Origin: a virus
Reading direction: 5' to 3' (one strand)
DNA length: 34,435 bases
IMG/VR virus record: IMGVR_UViG_3300020401_000047
Span: 1 to 34,435 of that record
This document shows, piece by piece, positions 30,305-34,435 of this stretch; the stretch's first letter is position 1; each line of letters opens with the position of its first letter. Made by a program: the position numbers and the translations under genes. Under the pieces are notes generated by a model. It ran no database searches, had not been told where the DNA came from, and was given only the letters and a program-made list of their open reading frames with translations.

Positions 30305-33300
30305 CTAGTGGTAAACCCTAATGCAAGAAACTCATCAAAATATCCATCAAGCTCATCTTGAGATCCATCAAGTTGAAGGTATGGTAATATTTCAGAATAT
30401 TGTATAGGGGCTCTATTTATAGCACTTGCCATAGAGTTATATGCATTAACAAGTTTTTGAAAACCCTTGCTATAATCTCGTGAAGAAGCTATTGCACCCA
30501 TAGTTTGTTCTAGAACATTCTTAGACATAAAGTTTACACTATTAAGCATTCTTCTTATTGGCTCATTCTCTATTTTATCAATAGCTAAATAGTAGTCTTT
30601 TTCTAACTGTGATCCTTGATAATTCCATCTATAGTTGTTTGCTAAAACTTCATATCGACCATCTCCAGTTGGCACTACAACTCTGTATGTCTGATCGCCT
30701 ACACCATCATTGTTCCCAATAAACATGATGTCACCTTTATCGATAGCTTCTTGTACTAACGGATCTTGTGATCCACCACCAAAACTTTTATTATAGTTTT
30801 CTATCATATCATCTTTGATAGTTTGCAATGTAAGTGTTGGTCCAAGGGCTGGTATAGTTGATTGTGCTTCTCTCAGAATACTATTACCTTTAATCAAATA
30901 TGCTTGCCCACTAGCATCTTGATGAATGCTAAGATGTGGAGCAAGTTTATAAAATGCATTATGTATTGCAGATGTTAAACCCTCACGATCTGCTGTAACA
31001 TCTTTTCTTGTAATTTGTAATTGAACCAGCTTTATCATTTCAGCTTTGACTGATGGATCTTGTATAATAGCTTCATCAAAATCACTTGCACCACTTTGGG
31101 CAACATAAGCAAGTAATGCATCATCTTCTTCAGGATCACCACCTACAGCTTCTTTAAAGAATCTTGTAAATGCATTGGAATCTAAATAGTTTTTTACAAT
31201 TTGAAATCCACGATCAAACACTTCTTCATTGTCTTTTCCATCAATTCTAAAATAGTCAGATAAACTTCTATTGATTGACTCTCCTGAATGTGCAGTTGCA
31301 AATTCTTTATAATCATTATATACCATTGCAGATTCCATAAGAGGTACAGAAACACCACTATTTTCCATTATAAGATTAAACTGAACTTCACCATCTTTTC
31401 TTTTTGCTTGACCATATTTTTTGATAATGGCTGATTTCATTGTTGAATACATCATCTTAATCATTGCAAAATTTTCATCACTACCACTTGTTTTAATACT
31501 CTCAAAAGCAGTTTGCAAAACTCTTGGCACATAACCAAAACTTTGAACAACTTGTGAGTAGTATTTGATTGACTCTTCTCTAATAGTTTCATCAGAACTC
31601 ATTATGTTGTAGTCAACACGTTGTCCGTCTAATACAAAATTTGTTGCAAGAATTTTATCTTCAATAGCTGTCTTTTGTGTTTGATTTAATCCCAAACCAA
31701 GTTTTTGATTTACACCAATTTTACTTAGCTGATATATTTCTTTCTGTTTTTTAATATAATCAGTTCTATAATTATTAACTCTTTGTTGCCATGACTTTCT
31801 TGTATAAGCAAACCCAGGGCCAATACCGATAATGCCTTTGTTTTCTAACTCTCTGACATAAGATTCTTTTGTAAGATCATTAGGATTAAGCATTACTGTA
31901 TTCTCACTTCCATCTAGCATTCTTTCCATATTTGCAGCAAATGCATCATTGTCTTGTTCAAGTTGACGAGTTGCAACTTTATTTATGACTTTCAAAATTG
32001 CTTTTTTATTTGGTAAAGAAGTATCTTTATGGTTGTATAAATTATTAAGTTCATTAACTGCTTCAACCTCTGCCATACGTTTTAAAATTGTTCTAGGTGT
32101 TTGATCGCCTTCAACTTCAATGACTTTTGGTTGAACTAAATTATTATCAAGAACACTTATTTTTAATGCTATTTTATCATTAAATATTTTATTAATTTTT
32201 GTATCGGTTGTTTTTTGAAATGTATTTCTAAATTTTAAAAAACTAACTTGGTCTGATAATTCTAATTCTTCAATTTGTGCATTCGTAACTGGTATACCAT
32301 TCATAATATTTATTTGGTATTGATAACCTTTTGCTTTGCTAATTCTAGATGCCTCTTGTCTTTCGTCAGTTTTCATAGCCTCGTATATTGCTATCTTGCC
32401 TCTCATAGCTGACTCAACAGCATCGCCATCAATATTTGGATCATTTTCAAAAGCTTTACGAGTATCAATAGCCATCTTAATCATATCTGCTATTGATGTA
32501 CCTGATTGATATGCAAGATCTACTGCATTTACTGACACATTGTTTTGTAGCATTTGATTATATTTGATTTTAACTTTTTCAGCTTCGGCTCTACTTGAAG
32601 AGTTATTTTCAATTATTTCAAATACTCTTGCTTTCTCATTTTCTATAAACTCAATATCAACATCTTCACCACCATTTGTGACAAGATCAACTTCTAAGTT
32701 TAGGACATGATTTATATGTTTTTGTGCTTCTATTAATGCAGTTTCTTTTACATCTTTGATTTGTTGCGCTGATGCTTTTCTAGAGGCTTGACCCCATATT
32801 TTACTAATTGCAGGACTTATAACATCAAAGACTTCAGGTGCTACTTGTTTCTTGATTCCATCGATATAACTATCACCAGCATTTTGTACTATTAACTTGC
32901 CTTGTTCATTTACCTTACCACCATTCTCCAAGAATGATTTACTAGCAACATCAATGGCATGATTTTGTAATGCAAGCCCATAACTATTTATAGCTTCTTT
33001 TTTGAAATATTGTTGTGCTTTTCTTATATTGGCTTTGTTGTAGATATCAGCAGTAAAAGAATTAAGAGTCATCTGATCTAATGGCTTAGGAATAGTATTA
33101 CCATTTTTATCTGTTATAGTCTGTGATCCAACTCGTCTGCCTTGTATCTCAGCATTTAAAACAGCTTCTTGAAATTGGTTATCGTCAATAAATTTAGTAA
33201 GATTGCTTACTGTGTTAGCAACAGTTTCTGTAGCTTTAGCTAAACTTAAAGCACCAGATGATACGTCCATTTGAACTGGTCTTACACCATATCTTCTAGT

Positions 33301-33321
33301 TATTGTTCTTTTTATTGCCAT
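30301..33321 (-). CDS. Internal virion protein, T7 gp15-like position
   Basis: This 1006-residue protein (T7 gp15 has 747) starts MAIKRTITRRYGVRPVQMDV and is almost wholly soluble helical sequence with many Asn, Lys and Asp. No enzymatic motif is visible. It would form part of the internal core and periplasmic tunnel. The gene is coupled on both sides by one- to four-base overlaps. The call rests on size and order, since such proteins diverge quickly. Confidence 0.75.
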   Translation of the reverse strand: MAIKRTITRRYGVRPVQMDVSSGALSLAKATETVANTVSNLTKFIDDNQFQEAVLNAEIQGRRVGSQTITDKNGNTIPKPLDQMTLNSFTADIYNKANIRKAQQYFKKEAINSYGLALQNHAIDVASKSFLENGGKVNEQGKLIVQNAGDSYIDGIKKQVAPEVFDVISPAISKIWGQASRKASAQQIKDVKETALIEAQKHINHVLNLEVDLVTNGGEDVDIEFIENEKARVFEIIENNSSSRAEAEKVKIKYNQMLQNNVSVNAVDLAYQSGTSIADMIKMAIDTRKAFENDPNIDGDAVESAMRGKIAIYEAMKTDERQEASRISKAKGYQYQINIMNGIPVTNAQIEELELSDQVSFLKFRNTFQKTTDTKINKIFNDKIALKISVLDNNLVQPKVIEVEGDQTPRTILKRMAEVEAVNELNNLYNHKDTSLPNKKAILKVINKVATRQLEQDNDAFAANMERMLDGSENTVMLNPNDLTKESYVRELENKGIIGIGPGFAYTRKSWQQRVNNYRTDYIKKQKEIYQLSKIGVNQKLGLGLNQTQKTAIEDKILATNFVLDGQRVDYNIMSSDETIREESIKYYSQVVQSFGYVPRVLQTAFESIKTSGSDENFAMIKMMYSTMKSAIIKKYGQAKRKDGEVQFNLIMENSGVSVPLMESAMVYNDYKEFATAHSGESINRSLSDYFRIDGKDNEEVFDRGFQIVKNYLDSNAFTRFFKEAVGGDPEEDDALLAYVAQSGASDFDEAIIQDPSVKAEMIKLVQLQITRKDVTADREGLTSAIHNAFYKLAPHLSIHQDASGQAYLIKGNSILREAQSTIPALGPTLTLQTIKDDMIENYNKSFGGGSQDPLVQEAIDKGDIMFIGNNDGVGDQTYRVVVPTGDGRYEVLANNYRWNYQGSQLEKDYYLAIDKIENEPIRRMLNSVNFMSKNVLEQTMGAIASSRDYSKGFQKLVNAYNSMASAINRAPIQYSEILPYLQLDGSQDELDGYFDEFLALGFTTR

Positions 33322-33755
33322 TACCCTTTTCCTGTTTTATTTGCATAGTATGCTTTAGATCCACTTGAAGCTGCACTTGCTAAACCACCAATAAGAGCAG
33401 CATCTCCTTTTAGTTTTTGGTTTTTAGCATCTAGCATAAATTTTCTTCTATTTTGTCTACCCATTAATTTTATAGCAGATACGTCATCACTAGCTAGTTT
33501 AGTTTCTCTTCTTTTTAAATTTTTGAAACTACCACTTGTACCTACTGTAACACCACCAGCAGATGCAGTCGCTGAGATAGCAGCAAGTTGTGCATTGAGT
33601 TGTGCAGTTCTATTAATAGCCTCTTGATCTGCTTGAATGCCAGCCATATCAGCAGCTTCTTGTGATTGCTTAGCTTGTAAGGCATATGCTTCTTTTGCCT
33701 TCATAGCAGCTGCTATTGATAAAGCAGCACTTATTCCATATCCAACTGCACCCAT
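33321..33755 (-). CDS. Internal virion protein, T7 gp14-like
   Basis: This 144-residue protein (T7 gp14 has 196) has an Ala-rich N-terminal helix (GYGISAALSIAAAMKAKEAY), then Gln/Ala-rich helix, a Gly-rich ASAGGVTVGTSGS turn, basic sequence with RRETKLASDDVSAIK and a second Ala/Gly-rich helix. This is the usual plan of small ejection proteins that enter the outer membrane. It follows the nozzle gene and precedes the larger core proteins. Confidence 0.8.
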   Translation of the reverse strand: MGAVGYGISAALSIAAAMKAKEAYALQAKQSQEAADMAGIQADQEAINRTAQLNAQLAAISATASAGGVTVGTSGSFKNLKRRETKLASDDVSAIKLMGRQNRRKFMLDAKNQKLKGDAALIGGLASAASSGSKAYYANKTGKG

Positions 33756-34435
33756 TATACTTCTACCTCAAGTAATATACCATTTAATGTTAATGGTAAT
33801 GGTTCTTCTTGTGTTACTGTCACTCTACCCTCTTTTGACCAACCTAGTAAATACACTTCTTTTCTTTGTGTAATAGGTGTAGTTTCTTGTGAAAAATCAT
33901 CAGTGACTGATCTTAGTAATATTCTTGTGCCACCAGCTTTGACATTAAGAGTTGTAACAAGATCAAGCACTGCTCTAACAACTCTTCTTTTTTGACCAAC
34001 ACTTACTCCATCAGGTAATTGCATTTCAGGTGGCAAGGTTGTTATTTCAGGTGTATATGCCAAACCTATTTCTACAGAAGTAACTGTATCATTGAGAGTA
34101 ACTTGTCCACTACCATTTGTAGTAAATGTTCCTAAGCTATAATTACCTGATTTGACCTGTACTTGTGTATTAGGTAAATGACTTACTGTCCATGTATTAG
34201 TTGCACTTGCAGTTTGTTGTGATGCCATATCTAAATGATAGTCATTTGAAAATAATTCTAGTGACTTAACAGTAGCACTATTAATCGTTCTTTCTACTAC
34301 TGTATATATTTGTCTATTTACATTAACTATATTTTTAAAATTACCAGTTGTATCATATCTTACCCAACCCTGAACTTTCTCTTTTCTGATAGACATAAAT
34401 ACAGGCATATGACCTTCTGCATTCAGAAGATATAA
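33755..34435 (-). CDS. Tail nozzle protein, T7 gp12-like (C-terminal part, cut by window edge)
   Basis: This is the C-terminal portion of the 641-residue nozzle protein that starts at 1322. An internal Met at 34408 is not the true start: the frame is open to the window edge and continues at position 77 downward. Residues near GVSVGQKRRVVRAVLDLVTT and the late KEVYLLGWSKEG segment are characteristic of this tail tube protein. It ends next to the gp14-like gene, with TAATG-type coupling. Confidence 0.85.
   Translation of the reverse strand, partial: LYLLNAEGHMPVFMSIRKEKVQGWVRYDTTGNFKNIVNVNRQIYTVVERTINSATVKSLELFSNDYHLDMASQQTASATNTWTVSHLPNTQVQVKSGNYSLGTFTTNGSGQVTLNDTVTSVEIGLAYTPEITTLPPEMQLPDGVSVGQKRRVVRAVLDLVTTLNVKAGGTRILLRSVTDDFSQETTPITQRKEVYLLGWSKEGRVTVTQEEPLPLTLNGILLEVEV
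34359..34435. repeat. Right copy of 77-bp terminal overlap
   Basis: This is identical to bases 1-77. It is best read as the overlap of a circular assembly and should be counted once. Confidence 0.95.

Noticed and set aside
33755-34408. A separate 217-residue protein starting at 34408
   Set aside because: The frame is open to the window edge and continues, in phase, from the other end of the circle. It is the C-terminal part of the nozzle protein.
1-34435. Integrase, excisionase or other temperate-phage signs
   Set aside because: No integrase motif or attachment-site pair was seen. The XRE and ParB-like proteins alone do not show lysogeny.

Overview
The window looks like one complete genome of a small, AT-rich, T7-morphology (short-tailed) phage. 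Its first 77 bases are identical to its last 77 (1-77 = 34359-34435), and one reading frame runs unbroken across that join. The molecule therefore closes into a circle of 34,358 bp, with the cut inside the tail nozzle gene. The phage has the full podovirus head-tail-ejection set: terminase, portal, scaffold, capsid, gp11- and gp12-like tail tube proteins, three internal virion proteins and a T7-type tail fibre. It has no RNA polymerase, DNA polymerase, primase, helicase or integrase that I can recognise. Size, base composition, the absence of polymerases and several small protein families recall marine pelagiphage-type podoviruses (HTVC010P-like) of alphaproteobacteria. That host assignment is inference.

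On the circle there are two transcription arms that diverge from a gene-free, hairpin-rich stretch at 10531-11280. The leftward (minus) arm is one nearly gapless late block of about 25 kb that passes through the join. It runs: small terminase (10530), unknown protein, large terminase, possible papain-fold protein, small basic protein, portal, four small ORFs, scaffold, capsid, a capsid-adjacent protein, four tiny basic ORFs, gp11-like and gp12-like (across the join), three internal virion proteins, a small basic protein, tail fibre, accessory tail proteins, a 2OG-Fe(II) oxygenase, membrane proteins, holin and endolysin (19748). Most genes are coupled by TAATG or ATGA overlaps. A TTGACA/TATACT promoter whose -10 overlaps a 15-bp dyad lies just upstream of the small terminase gene.

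The rightward (plus) arm, 11281-19773, is the early/replication arm. It holds unknown early proteins, small membrane proteins, SSB, a DUF3310 protein, a DUF2958 protein, a large ParB-like protein, a YqaJ-type exonuclease, a DUF1071-type annealing protein and a zinc-ribbon protein. A RuvC-like resolvase and an XRE regulator are embedded in the opposite orientation (16521-17229). The DNA tools seen are all for recombination (exonuclease, annealing protein, SSB, resolvase), which suggests that the phage borrows the host replisome and may replicate or mature its DNA by recombination.

The most notable points are: the tandem hairpins of the divergent region; an octamer, AAAGCCAA, that is strongly over-represented, almost always reads with transcription and is not tied to one reading frame; a second motif, ATCGCCTCA, found in all three frames and in non-coding DNA; a cupredoxin-like domain with an apparently complete copper-ligand set inside the tail fibre between two decapeptide repeat arrays; and a polymerase-less replication arm with a ParB-like protein but no ParA.
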